In this document: in pieces, positions 1-9,501 of the stretch | Layout of the letters: every line of letters starts with the position of its first letter | Numbering within the stretch: the stretch's first letter is position 1 | Assembly: GCA_027924585.1 (NCBI GenBank) | Contig: BSBM01002089.1 | Coordinates: 689,501 to 753,500, forward strand | Length of the DNA stretch: 64,000 nt | Direction of reading: 5' to 3' | Source of the DNA: Larix kaempferi | Lineage: Eukaryota; Streptophyta; Pinopsida; Pinales; Pinaceae | The notes under the pieces: model-generated | Database searches by the model: none | What the model saw: only the letters and a program-made list of their open reading frames with translations | Told to the model about the DNA's origin: nothing | Translations under genes and position numbers: made by a program

Positions 1-166
1 GACAATGGAAGGTATTGTATTTATTACCAGTGTGACATTTGTAATTTTCCATTCCTCTATTCTAGGTATGGCTTAAATGGTCAGAGTCTCGGTGCACCAT
101 TGATCACAGGGGCTTGCCTTGCAGATCAATTAAGAAGTTTTCATGCATTTTCATGTTCATGTGCAG
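1..166. other. Non-coding flank, probably intron
   Basis: No reading frame here matches the helicase that follows. The stretch ends in a T-rich tract and a good splice acceptor (GTGCAG just before 167), so it is most simply the 3' part of an intron whose upstream exon lies outside the window. Confidence 0.5.
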
Positions 167-749
167 GCAAAAATTGAGGCTCATGCACAACCTGGAACTG
201 TATCAATTTATGTTCATTATGGGCAAAACAGGTTGAAGGATGTGAAGTCTCTTTTGGGGCATGATGTTGTCTTAACCACATATGGGGTGTTGTCATCATC
301 ATTCCATGCTGAGGTTGGGCAATGGATTAAATCCCAAATACATTGAGGCAACTATAGAATTTCTGGCCTATTATTTTCTGTAGCCAGTGTTGCCCATTTT
401 CATGTGTGTTGAGATTAACCTTCTTTTTTGTTTGATTTTGCAGAATCCCCATGAAGAAAGTGTGCTTCATGCAATACATTGGTTTAGGGTGGTTCTTGAT
501 GAAGCACACAGCATAAAGTCATCGAAAAGCCAACTGTCTCAAGATGTATTTGCTGTCATTGTTGATTGCCGTTGGTGCCTGACTGGAACTCCCATCCAGG
601 TATGTGACATAGGTGTGATATCTAAATGACAATAGGACTTTGTGCAGTGTGATTACAGCTTATACTTTATTGTTGGTGCAGAACAAACTGGAGGATGTTT
701 ATAGTCTCTTTCATTTTCTTCGGGTTGAGCCATGGGGTAATTGGGGATG
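167..749 (+). CDS. RAD5/SMARCA3-like SNF2 ATPase, three internal exons (partial)
   Basis: Three exons are visible: 167-313 (49 codons), 444-599 (52 codons) and 682-749 (22 codons plus 2 nt). All have GT-AG borders and compatible phases (0, 0, then 2). The joined peptide carries SNF2 helicase signatures: DVVLTTYGVLSS, the Walker B-like motif II VVLDEAHSIKS, motif III WCLTGTPIQNKLEDVYSLF and FLRVEPWGNWG. Plant RAD5/SMARCA3-like proteins, which combine a Swi2/Snf2 ATPase with a RING domain in post-replication repair, carry this block. The motif I (GKT) exon upstream and the WWHKLI and motif IV-VI exons downstream are absent from the window. No stop or frameshift interrupts the three exons. It may be a live gene whose next intron holds the transposon nest, or a recent captured or duplicated fragment. 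RAD5A and RAD5B cannot be told apart here. Confidence 0.85.
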
Positions 750-2774
750 GTATGTTCACTGTCCTCTACTTATATTTACTTAGCGTTTTAAGGTAATATT
801 TACTGCTGTTTGTAAACATAACCTTTGTTAAAAAAAGTACTCAACTTGAAATAGTGTTTAGCTGAAACTTTATTTGATGTGATGTTATTATTTTGAAGAT
901 CAGTGGGCTAATGCCTGTGAATTTATAGTGGGGAATGGTAGAGATTTGCAAAGGAATTTGTTCAGAAGTCCCCTTAACTGCATTTAGTAGAATTCATATA
1001 AGGACGCGTTTGATGAGTAGTTCAATCTTGGTTTATTAAGTCAGAGTTAACAACCAAATACAATGAAACTCTTTAAAAATTCAAATTTTGATTGCATTTG
1101 AATGTTTGTGTCCCTGGGTGGTTTACTTTATACATTATTCATGCACAAATTATGCTTTCACAAGAAGTTGTGGTTGCAAGCATCCTATAAGGTCCTTGAT
1201 TCCATAAGTGTTCAGCTTTACTTGTTAACATTGATTAATCTATTTCATGCCATGTTTAATTGTTTGTATTTCCAGACAACTTTTATGGTGTTTTGCAGAG
1301 TTACTTTCTTTCAAGGATTGTGCTGATCTTGGAGTTGTACAAACTGAAATTTTGTTAAAGTCATGCACTTAAATATTGATGACTTGGGCTTAAAGGTGAA
1401 ACTACAAAATGATATCAACATCCTATGTAAGATCATTGGGTCAATATGTATCAATTTCAAAAGGGACTTATAGGAATCCATACAGGAATGCGTTCCATAC
1501 CAAGTTCTAGTTAGATGAATTTAGTTAGAGTTGATAAAGGAAAGTTGTGCTTCTGTAAAGGTGTTCCATTTGGTTGCATTGGACTGCTTGTGAACAAGTT
1601 TTATATGGCTAGATTTGTGTTGCATCTATTAAGGTGTTCCTTTTTTGGTTGCATTTGACTGCTTATGCCTGTGTCAGGTTTTATATAGGATGCATGCAAT
1701 TAGGCTTCCATAGGAAGCTGTGGTTAAAAATGCCGTGAAATACATTTGGTCCTTCATTAGACTAATGTTTCTCAAACTTGCAGCCTCTAACCTAGATGAC
1801 TTAAATGCAACATTGATACAAGTAAGGTGCACTTTCCTGCAATTAGATTGAAGTTAGACTGCTGCTTCGCTGTTGAATATATTGCATTCATTAGAGCATT
1901 CTATACTTCACCCGTACCTAGTCATGAGATGCAGGAAAATGATCTATTTTCTTAACATTTTATGGAAACTCTGCATTATCGTCATGATAGTTGCTTATAT
2001 GTGATGTCTCAAGGATTTTGATTGCCCCCAACCCATTGATTAAGCATAAATCAAATTTGTTGGGACCAAGCTTTCAAATGGAAACTTGTGAATTTTCTTG
2101 TACAGTTTCCTTACTATTCAACTTGCACAGGTTGTTGTCTTAAAGAGTTCGTTTCCTTGTTTCTAGAGCAATGAGGTTTTGGTAGATCTATTTCAAGATT
2201 GGATGACATGGATTTGGGTATGGGCCTCTTAAGATGTTGAGTTATTCCACATGCTGGACGCACATGAGATTGAAATGGAGGGAGGATGCGGTGCTGCATG
2301 GGAACAGATTTAGCTACAAAGCTAAATTAAAATACTCTTCAAGATTGAAAACAATTAATAACTCCATGGTTCACTGTTTGAGGTGAAAGTTTTAGGCTGC
2401 CACATATATGACTGGTATCTTTGGATCTATATGACTGCGGGCAGAGAACATGTTTTGGGTGTCAATGTAGGACTTACTGGTGTTCCTAATTTCAAATGCC
2501 ATCTAAACTGCCTTGATTTCCATGTAAGATGAGACAACCCTTTTCAGAAGAAATGGAAGCATCAAAATATGCAGGTTGCCTCGACACATTTACAATTGCT
2601 GACCTTTGGTTTTGTACATAATAACATCAATTAGAAGCTGATTTTAGTTTACTTTGTAATTCATAGGATGGAGTTTGTGCCAGAGCTATCATTGTGAGAT
2701 ACCACTTATTGCTGTAAATGGCAGCTTAGGTGTATGCAATTTTTAATGTGTGATCTGATGTTTAAAATTTCAAG
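750..2774. other. About 2 kb without recognisable genes
   Basis: This stretch starts with the GTATGT donor of the helicase's third exon and reads as intron-like, T-rich DNA. Short degenerate repeats are visible between about 1000 and 1760: variants of a 'GGTTGCATTTGACTGCTT' phrase recur near 1090, 1570 and 1650. The next helicase exon is not here. Short open frames at 1102-1326 (+) and 2114-2299 (-) have no recognisable content. Confidence 0.5.
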
Positions 2775-3505
2775 GCAATTGAGGTAACAAATGAGATCTT
2801 AAAAGATATTCCATTCTCAGGAGTTGTGAAGTGGAATGCTGTTCAATTTGCAACACACAATACTGCAAATAATTGGCAGGTTTAGAGGTTTACAATTTGA
2901 TGATCCCATGAGATGGTCTTGTAAGGAATTTGTAACTCCTAGATTGACCAGGGTAAAAAAGATAGGAAATTCATAAAAAGATTGTGACTTGTGAAGTTTG
3001 TTGTCAATTGCTATTTTACACTGAGTACATTGATGAAGTACACAAGTAGGAAGTTCTTGAAATCATCAGTTGTGCAATAGTTTTTATTGTCTAGCATGGA
3101 TAACCTAAACAGTGCTCTTATTAAATGTTGAACTGCAGTGAAATTCTGTACTTCCACAGTTTAGCTTAAAACCAGAAAAAATGTATTTTGTTACTTTAAG
3201 ATGGTGCTAAAGATATTTAACACTGATAGTGTAATCCACGCATTTAAGTGTTTAAGTGGGCTTTGTTATTTTCTGCTTGTTCATAGGCAGATTGCTTTGC
3301 TTTGGACTACAGAAAAGATTGTTACAATGACAACCATAAACTACTAAGAAAAACTGTTGAAAACAGTCTCAGGTTTGCAAACATCATTGTGATGAATGAT
3401 GCATAGTAAAAACAAAACCATGAACTGCAGGAGTGAAAATGGGCTTGGTGAGGTGTTCTTTCAAAGTATTTTTGTTCACTACAAACACTTGGCCAATGCT
3501 GAGCT
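2775..3505 (+). CDS. Unidentified host gene, three internal exons (partial)
   Basis: Three stretches behave like consecutive exons: 2775-2879 (35 codons, CAAG before, CAG/GTTTAG after), 3287-3372 (acceptor TCATAG, donor AG/GTTTGC) and 3431-3505 (acceptor CTGCAG, donor GTATGT). The phases agree: the first intron is phase 0 and the second phase 2, with the split codon AG+G giving Arg. The joined peptide of about 88 residues is stop-free and hydrophilic; it contains KDIPFSGVVKWNAVQF, ADCFALDYRKDCY and LGEVFFQSIFVHYKHLANAE. I do not recognise the family. The second intron is only 58 bp. The exons lie on the same strand as the helicase exons, but nothing shows they belong to that gene. This could be another captured fragment or part of an unannotated gene. 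Confidence 0.5.
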
Positions 3506-4108
3506 GTATGTATAGCTACATTTTCAAATGAAAAGTATTCTACCTTATAATAAAATATTTATTGTCATCTCATAGCCGATTAATGATTGTCTGCACACTT
3601 GGCCTACTAATGGTATTACAACCTTTTTTATTTTAAAACCATGTTTTGACATGCCTTCTGCTTTAATACCGGCATTTACTGAAGCTTTGCATACCCACAA
3701 TTAAAATTAATATTTCCTGAGGATGATCACTACCTGCTGTTTGCAGCCTTTCATATATTCAGATTGTTTCCATTGTTGTGTTTGACTCTTGAGACCTATT
3801 ACCTTTTCTAAGAGATACCAGTGCTGGAAATTGTATGTGGCAAGGTAGCATATTCCTTATCATAATTCCTAGATTCATTTGAATGCTGGAGAACTTATCA
3901 GTAGAGTTTTCTTACACTTCAAGATCAGTGAAATAGAATTTGAATACTATTGGTGGCTTGGTCACAAGTCAACTCTCCCATGACTGATTTTTAGATCTAA
4001 TTGACATTTGATGAAAGATAATCGTACCAGCAGATGCAGGGCACTGTCCTTGGGTTGAATTGCATGAGGATCTACACTAGGAAAATTCACATAAAAATCA
4101 TCCCTGCT
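3506..4108. other. Non-coding stretch
   Basis: AT-rich sequence with no coding signal that I can support. Near its end a 16-bp phrase beginning AAAATCATCC (4094-4109) occurs, and the same 16 bp recur at 4150-4165 on the other side of the 40-bp inverted repeat arm. Confidence 0.4.
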
Positions 4109-4148
4109 ATTTATATGTAGAAAAAATTGGCGAATCTCCCCAATATAT
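4109..4148 (+). repeat. Left arm of 40-bp perfect inverted repeat
   Basis: The arm reads ATTTATATGTAG, then six A's, then TTGGCGAATCTCCCC and AATATAT. Its exact reverse complement is at 9427-9466. Identity stops sharply at both sides of the arm. Confidence 0.9.
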
Positions 4149-5867
4149 GAAAATCATCCCTGCTAAGAATTTTAGTATCCCAATATCAAGTGTTCTCAAA
4201 ATTATTTTGCATTCCTAGTAATTAGTGTCCAAAGAAATCATTGACAGTCCTAGAAGAAGGTAGGATCTAGCTAAATGATCATTTTGAACAATTCCCTCAG
4301 AGTTAGGATAGCTTGGTTTAATATTCTTATTTGAGTGAAAGAGATTGGCCAACGTTTCCACACATGGGGAGATATGTGGGTCTTAGAGTTGTGACAAAGA
4401 CTTGATTAACCAGTTGCCTTGGGAAACCAAGAGTTGTTCTTAAGGACTACATGCAACTACCAATCAAACTTTCATGTCACTTTAAGTATAATAAGAATTA
4501 AGTTCAAGCAGCTTCAAATAGTGGAGAATGAAAAGCAATGTTGGTTCATCAACCTACATAATTTACAGAGATGCATTCGAATGGAAATATACTCATTGAC
4601 AAAAAATTCCACTAGCCTCTAATAAGCTTCCATGATGTTTCCCACTCACTAAAGATCAATTAGTTTCATCTTCTCCTAGTATAAATGGAAACTACAGATC
4701 TTTATTTGGTAAGGATGTATTCTCCTATACAACTAGAGAGAATGGGCACTGACTATGCTATAATTTTACATATTCCAAACAAATGAAAGACCCTATAATA
4801 CCTACTCAGTGCCAACACATCAAAGGCCCGAAAGATATAACCAGGGATTTTGATGGTAAAATAGTTCTAGCCCAACTGGTTGCAAGGAAATTTGTTGCCA
4901 TCCCCACATGTGTTCAAATTTCATGTTGTGACATGATGCTCTTAGTGAACCATTTATTGAATATCATGATGATCATGAGTTTGTTGACAAAGCCTCCAGG
5001 TTTTTGTAGAATTTGGGTTACCTTTAGTTCCATCCTTCAAATGAGGGAAAGTACCCAACAACTTTACCCAAGATATATTTCATGTAAGCAACAACAACAA
5101 AAAGGTAGGGGCTTTATAGTCCCACAAATTTAAGATCTGATATTTCAATTATATTTAAAAAAACCCTCACATATAAACAAACATGAAAGATAACCTCACA
5201 TCAATTTATCAATTTCAATTTATAGATTATCAATTTCATTGGAATGAAAGCATCACATTTAATTTGGAAACTCATCTTGATGGCGGTATATTGTTTTCCC
5301 CGTATTTGATTATATGCTTAATTATATTGTAGTTAAATATTGATTATTTGGCCATCCCTTATGGAAGGGAATGCAATCATATTCATCATCAATTGTATTA
5401 ATTTCTCTTCTTTTTTTCCCAAAAGAAGATGATACCTATATTATTGAAAATGATTCAATTGTCATCCTTTTAAGAATGGCATGCTCATCCACTACCTTGA
5501 ACTTAGATGCATATCCATAACTGAGAGGATTTGTATTCAAACCAAGGAGTTTTTGCAAGGGATATGGTTACTCCATTTAGTGCACAATCATACAATTGTT
5601 GTTTTAGTGGTGTTTATATGATGATTTCTTCATCCATTTTCTATATTTATATTAGAATTCCAATATGCAGAAGCATACGATTCAAAATCCGGCTTGAGAG
5701 GGGCCACATCAAGTGTTGGAACATAGTGAGTGCTTAGACCTAAAACTCTTTAAAGTGCCACAGATAATGCATCCACCTCTTCAAGGGTCCTATTACAATT
5801 TTCTATGGAACAGAGCAATTTGGTGACAAATGTTTTACTCTCTTCAGGTCAGGATTAGTAGATGAGC
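4149..5867. other. Mostly non-coding interior of the fragment cluster
   Basis: No gene can be supported with confidence. On the minus strand at 5033-5065 the peptide KVVGYFPSFEG resembles a segment of plant protein disulfide isomerases, but the frame then breaks down and no CGHC active site is present. The open frame at 4783-5133 (+) shows no known family features. The rest is AT-rich. Confidence 0.4.
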
Positions 5868-6053
5868 TTAAATTTGGCAAATGCTCTGCCACTTGAATTT
5901 GTTGCCTCCTATAACTTTCAAACACATCCTTAATATGGTGATTTGAATGCATTTCCTATATTTTATGACTTCTAGAATAGGTTGGACCTTCTTTATCATT
6001 GTCCCATCTTCTATTAAAACCTTCACAACACATCCATCCATTGGTGTAACCAT
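5868..6053 (-). pseudogene. Biotinyl-domain fragment, MCCA-like (biotin carboxylase subunit)
   Basis: The minus-strand peptide starts VTPMDGCVVKVLIEDGT and continues to KKVQPILEV. It closely follows the N-terminal half of the biotinyl domain of plant 3-methylcrotonyl-CoA carboxylase alpha subunits (family pattern: V-A-P-M-x-G-x-V-V-K-V-L-V, then G-Q-P-I-L). Where the biotin-accepting MKM motif should follow, the sequence reads VIKYRK, so the acceptor site is lost, and the C-terminal half of the domain is not recognisable. No biotin carboxylase domain lies nearby. In a live gene the product would act in mitochondrial leucine breakdown; here it is a decayed fragment among other captured pieces. 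A related biotin-dependent carboxylase could be the source. Confidence 0.6.
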
Positions 6054-6582
6054 TGATATTTTAATGATAGCAATGTTTGTATCAAACTTATCTTCTTAAG
6101 TATTTTGTCTTCAAAGCTTGACAATGATTCCCTAATGATGACTGGTGCACACACTTGAGGTTTCTCTGTGAGATATGAAGTAGCCTGGGATTGAATCTCT
6201 CGTAATAAATTCTTTGATCAACAATACATTAGTTTTTGGATTTAGTGCTAAGGAATTCAATTCAAACTTGACAGAGACTCTTCCCACAATCATTTCCAAA
6301 TCAAGTAGAGATGCAATTGAATGCTAGTTGTAGAAAAAACACGTACATATTGTTTTCCTTTCGACACAGGGTATTGATGCTCTGATGATACCAATGCACT
6401 CATCAATGGAAGAACTATGTCTTACATCATCTGAGAAGGTGACTATTCCAACATAGATTAATAGTCTCAAAAGATTCCCAATGTTCAAAAATTTTAAAAA
6501 AAATCAGGAAATTTCCAGAATGAATAAAAACTGAGTTAATATTTGCAATCTATGGCTAGGGTCACTATTTCAAAATGATGTT
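6054..6582. other. Non-coding spacer
   Basis: AT-rich spacer between the biotinyl fragment and the SF3B1 piece. The minus strand keeps short open stretches next to the biotinyl fragment, but I could not match them to the upstream part of MCCA. Confidence 0.35.
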
Positions 6583-6810
6583 GTCATGGAAGCCATTGAA
6601 GGGATGCGTGTTGCATTAGGACTAACAGTAAATCTAAACTATTTCCTCCAAGGAATATTTCACCCTGCAAGAAAAGTGCACGAGGTCTACTGGAATATTT
6701 ATAACTCACTTTACATAGGATCTCAGGATGGGCTTGTGGCTGGTTATCCTACTTTAGAAGATGAGTCTAATAATATCTATAGCCGACCAAAGCTAGTAAT
6801 GTTTATTTAG
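6583..6810 (+). pseudogene. SF3B1: SF3B1 C-terminal exon fragment
   Basis: The frame encodes VMEAIEGMRVALG, then LQGIFHPARKVHEVYW, IYNSLYIGSQDGLV and a short tail SRPKLVMFI before a TAG. These match, in order, the last HEAT-repeat region and C-terminus of splicing factor 3B subunit 1 (the U2 snRNP protein that contacts the branch site), and the stop is where plant SF3B1 proteins end. The rest of this roughly 1,270-residue protein is absent. The frame is intact with a few substitutions. The SPT5-like piece starts about 65 bp downstream on the same strand, which is not the genomic context of SF3B1, so this is a relocated terminal exon. Confidence 0.85.
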
Positions 6811-6875
6811 AACTAGTAATAATGTTGATATTTTGAAATTTTTGTTAGTATGTGGAAGATTCTGTTATCATGCAG

Positions 6876-7061
6876 AAGTTAAGCTCTGAACTAACATCTG
6901 GCGTTACCAAACTTGGAGACTATGAACTACATGACCTTGTGCAACTTGATCATACCAGCTTTGGTGTAATCATACGCGTTGAGAGTGATGGTTGTCAGTT
7001 TTTGAAAGGATTTCCAGAGAGATCAGAACTTCTCACTGTTAAGCTACGAGACATTAGGAGG
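6876..7061 (+). pseudogene. SPT5: SPT5 transcription elongation factor, KOW-domain fragment
   Basis: After a plausible splice acceptor (ATGCAG before 6876) the frame reads SELTSGVTKLGDYELHDLV, then TSFGVIIRVES and VKLRDIRR. This is the conserved block of plant SPT5 around a central KOW domain, where the family has VTSGVTRIGDYELHDLV and SFGVIIRVE. SPT5 pairs with SPT4 to control RNA polymerase II pausing and elongation. Only about 60 residues are present, with no NGN domain and no other KOW domain. The frame drifts away from SPT5 after about 7061, where Enhancer-of-polycomb-like sequence begins in another frame. This is a single captured exon. Confidence 0.8.
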
Positions 7062-7084
7062 TTAAGAAAAACCCGCATGCAGGA

Positions 7085-7265
7085 GATTCAGATGATGGAG
7101 TTAGCAGGGCATTGGCCGGTCATCATGATGTTTATAATATGGATTCAGACGATGAAGAAAGGCTTAGGAAATTCAATAGTGCTGATGCTGTTGATAAAAA
7201 TCTCAATGCTAATAAGGCTGCTGCCAATGGAACTCCAAATCACCGTTCCGGATCAAGCTCTGTAA
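7085..7265 (+). pseudogene. Enhancer-of-polycomb-like fragment
   Basis: In a different frame from the SPT5 piece the sequence reads GVSRALAGHHDVYNMDSDDE, then ERLRKFNSAD and a polar tail rich in Asn, Ala and Ser. The phrase YNMDSDDE followed by a basic/aromatic LRKFN resembles the D-M-D-S-E/D-D-E-x-W-L motif of Enhancer of polycomb-like proteins, subunits of NuA4-type histone acetyltransferase complexes. The match rests on one short motif. It abuts SPT5 sequence without a spacer of the kind expected between real genes, which points to fused fragments. No other domain of the family follows. Confidence 0.5.
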
Positions 7266-8192
7266 TTGAGGCATTCATTTGTATATGCAAAGACTCAGCA
7301 GCTGTTGGATTATCAAATCGACGGTTGTGATGTGTTTCTTCATTGGAATTATCCCACATTCACAGTGGAGACTGTATTGTATGTTTTTATAAACACCGGT
7401 CCTCCCTTACTCTCTCGATGCATAGTGCAAAGGGTAGGCGGGGGCACTAGGTGTATGGACTGCACGAGAAGATCACCAGTTCAGTGACCGGGATAACTTA
7501 TCAGGCCCCCTATCGTTTTGGTACACGTGGAAATCGAAGCTGTTGACAAGGATAATGAAATTTGGCAAACGTGGCATCAATGAGGATAGTGACATGGCTT
7601 TGACAAGGACATGAGGACAAACGTGGCGCTAAGGTGGACTGCGTGACAATTGATAAGTTAGATAAGGGCCAGGACCTAAGGTTAAAGTCATACAGTTGGG
7701 TGCTAAAGAGATAATAAAATAAATAATTAATGGTTGGGTGCTAAAGAGATAATAAAATATTTATGAATTGCACATGTATTAATTGAATATTAGCCACAAC
7801 CACACCCCTTCGGTAGTGTTAAGGCTTAACATTGCCCACGAGCATCTCCATTTATGTATATGTTAGGGATCAAGAACTTACATGCCTAATAGGGATGTTA
7901 GAAGTGGTGTGGGCTAGGTAGATAATTTTAATTATGGTTTTATTTATTAATAAAGTAATTATATCTTTTTATCAATGTATTATAATAATATAATTAAATA
8001 TTATATGGTGTGATCTTTTATTTTATTGTTAATATGTAGGCCATTTATGTTTTAAAAAATTAAAATGAAAAAAAAGAGAATAGTTAGAATTTGAGTTGAG
8101 CTAACTCTACTTTCTTTTTCATAGTCTCTATTATAAGTAATCCCTATTTTTTTGCATTGAATTTATCCTTGTTGACTTGTTTTGGCAAAGTT
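7266..8192. other. No gene recognised
   Basis: The first 250 bp are less AT-rich and may continue the captured piece, but no family is recognisable. From about 7700 the sequence is strongly AT-rich. A phrase of about 30 bp (TGGTTGGGTGCTAAAGAG onward) is repeated around 7690 and 7735. Confidence 0.4.
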
Positions 8193-8862
8193 TAGAGAGA
8201 ACCTCAAATGGATTCTCTATTTATTACTAGTATTGAGAGTAAAAACCCTAGTGTAGGATAGTGATAATGCACCAAGGTGTGGAGAAAGTTTGTACCAAAA
8301 TTCTATTACAAGGTAATTATGATTGCGAAGAAACATCAAATTCTTTATAGGATAATTTGTAAGTTAATTTTTTTTTAAGTGAATGTTATGTCTCCGATTT
8401 TGGCCTATGGAAAATTGGCCACGATAATTAGGCAAAATTCATAAAATAAAATTGGCACGTTAGGATTTTAAAATTTGCATAAGTATTTATAAAATAAAAT
8501 AAAGGTTTAGTATTTAGAAAACATACTTGTTACTAGTTTTGAATTAGTTACTGAAATTGTGAACCTTCCACCATGATCACCTAGACATAGAGAAAATGAT
8601 TAGAGAGAACCTCAAATGGATTCTCTATTTATTACTAGTATTGAGAGTAAAAACCCTAGTGTAGGATCGTGATAATGCACCAAGGTGTGGAGAAAGTTTG
8701 TACCAAAATTATATTTCAAGGTAATTATGATTGTGAAGAAACATCAAATTCTTTATAGGATAATTTGCAAGTTAATTTTTTTTGAAGTAAATGTTATGTC
8801 TCCGATTTTGGCCTATGGAAAATTGGCCACGATAGTTAGGCAAAATTCATAAAATAAAATTG
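8193..8862 (+). repeat. 262-bp direct repeat, two copies
   Basis: Copies at 8193-8454 and 8601-8862 have the same length, are nearly identical, and are separated by 146 bp. Both start TAGAGAGAACCTCAAATGG and end at ATAAAATAAAATTG. Differences are a handful of substitutions. There is no coding content. They could be a segmental duplication or the two ends of a small element. Confidence 0.85.
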
Positions 8863-8907
8863 ATAGGCATGTCAGGACCCCTCTTAGAGGGGCCCTCTGA
8901 TAATGTT

Positions 8908-9037
8908 CCTCCCTGCCATGTCCATGTTGAGCACATCCTGAAAGCATTGCATTCAATGAGGCTGTATTTCGCTTTCGCACTTGGCCAAACACTTTATGTG
9001 CATCCTCCAAACACCCACATTTAGAATACATGTCTCC
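8908..9037 (-). pseudogene. PPR protein fragment
   Basis: The minus strand encodes DMYSKCGCLEDAHKVF, then NTASLNAMLSGCAQHGHG. This is one PLS-type pentatricopeptide repeat and the start of the next; live plant genes usually read VDMYSKCG...A..VF and WNAMI.GYAQHGHG. PPR proteins bind organellar RNA. Only about 43 residues are preserved: similarity ends after GHG, and upstream a stop lies just before the usual NALVDMY start. It lies on the opposite strand to the SF3B1, SPT5 and Enhancer-of-polycomb-like pieces. Confidence 0.75.
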
Positions 9038-9200
9038 AAGATCTACTCAGCTTTGCTTGGATATGAAGGCTTCATTAAGGCCACCACCATTTGGTATTGA
9101 GACCAAAACTTGAAATAGAGCAATTGAACTCAACATTTGAAGAATCCTGGAACTCATAATTAACAAGCAGAGTTCCATTCAATGTGTTTTATAGATCAAT

Positions 9201-9380
9201 GCAAGATTTGCCAAATTTTTACAATATTTTATAATTCAGTGAAAGATTCGCAAAATTTTTACAATATTTTATAATTCAGTGAAATATTAGCCAAGATTTT
9301 ACAATATATTATAATTTAGTGAAATATTAGCCAAGATTTTACAATATCATATAATAAAATCAAAGATTCGCCAAAACATT
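9201..9380 (+). repeat. 40-bp tandem repeat, about 4.5 units
   Basis: Units begin at 9201, 9241, 9281 and 9321, with a partial one at 9361; the period is exactly 40 bp. The core is GATT(C/T)GCCAA, a T-rich tract, then ACAATAT and ATAATTCAGT. The array sits just inside the right arm of the 40-bp inverted repeat, which contains the same GATTCGCCAA phrase, so it looks like a subterminal repeat array. Confidence 0.85.
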
Positions 9381-9426
9381 ATATATACATATTATATTAT
9401 TGATAAAATCGCCTTCAAAGTTTCCT

Positions 9427-9466
9427 ATATATTGGGGAGATTCGCCAATTTTTTCTACATATAAAT
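9427..9466 (-). repeat. Right arm of 40-bp perfect inverted repeat
   Basis: Exact reverse complement of 4109-4148. It is followed 36 bp later by the start of the truncated left LTR of element X at 9502. Confidence 0.9.
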
Positions 9467-9501
9467 TTGAGGGGGGTTCTTAAAATCATCCATGATCCTC
9501 A

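Larger units (their letters stand above)
4109..9466. mobile_element. Candidate gene-fragment-capturing element bounded by inverted repeats
   Basis: A perfect 40-bp inverted repeat (4109-4148 and 9427-9466) encloses about 5.3 kb holding pieces of at least five unrelated host genes on both strands: a biotinyl domain, SF3B1, SPT5, an Enhancer-of-polycomb-like protein and a PPR protein. Further out, 10 bp (CATGAGGATC near 4063 and its complement near 9492) also pair, so the termini may be longer and imperfect. A 15-bp phrase AAAATCATCC(C/A)TG(C/A)T lies just outside the left arm and at 9482-9496, which could be a decayed flanking duplication or a subterminal repeat. No transposase is seen, so the element would be non-autonomous, of Pack-MULE type or Helitron-like. 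Class and exact ends are inference. Confidence 0.45.

Noticed and set aside
2114-2299. Open frame on minus and an apparently exon-like plus stretch near 2165
   Set aside because: No family resemblance and no consistent pair of splice sites; the plus reading hits a stop.
5033-5065. Minus-strand KVVGYFPSFEG resembling protein disulfide isomerase
   Set aside because: Only 11 residues match, the following sequence has stops and no CGHC motif, and chance similarity cannot be excluded.
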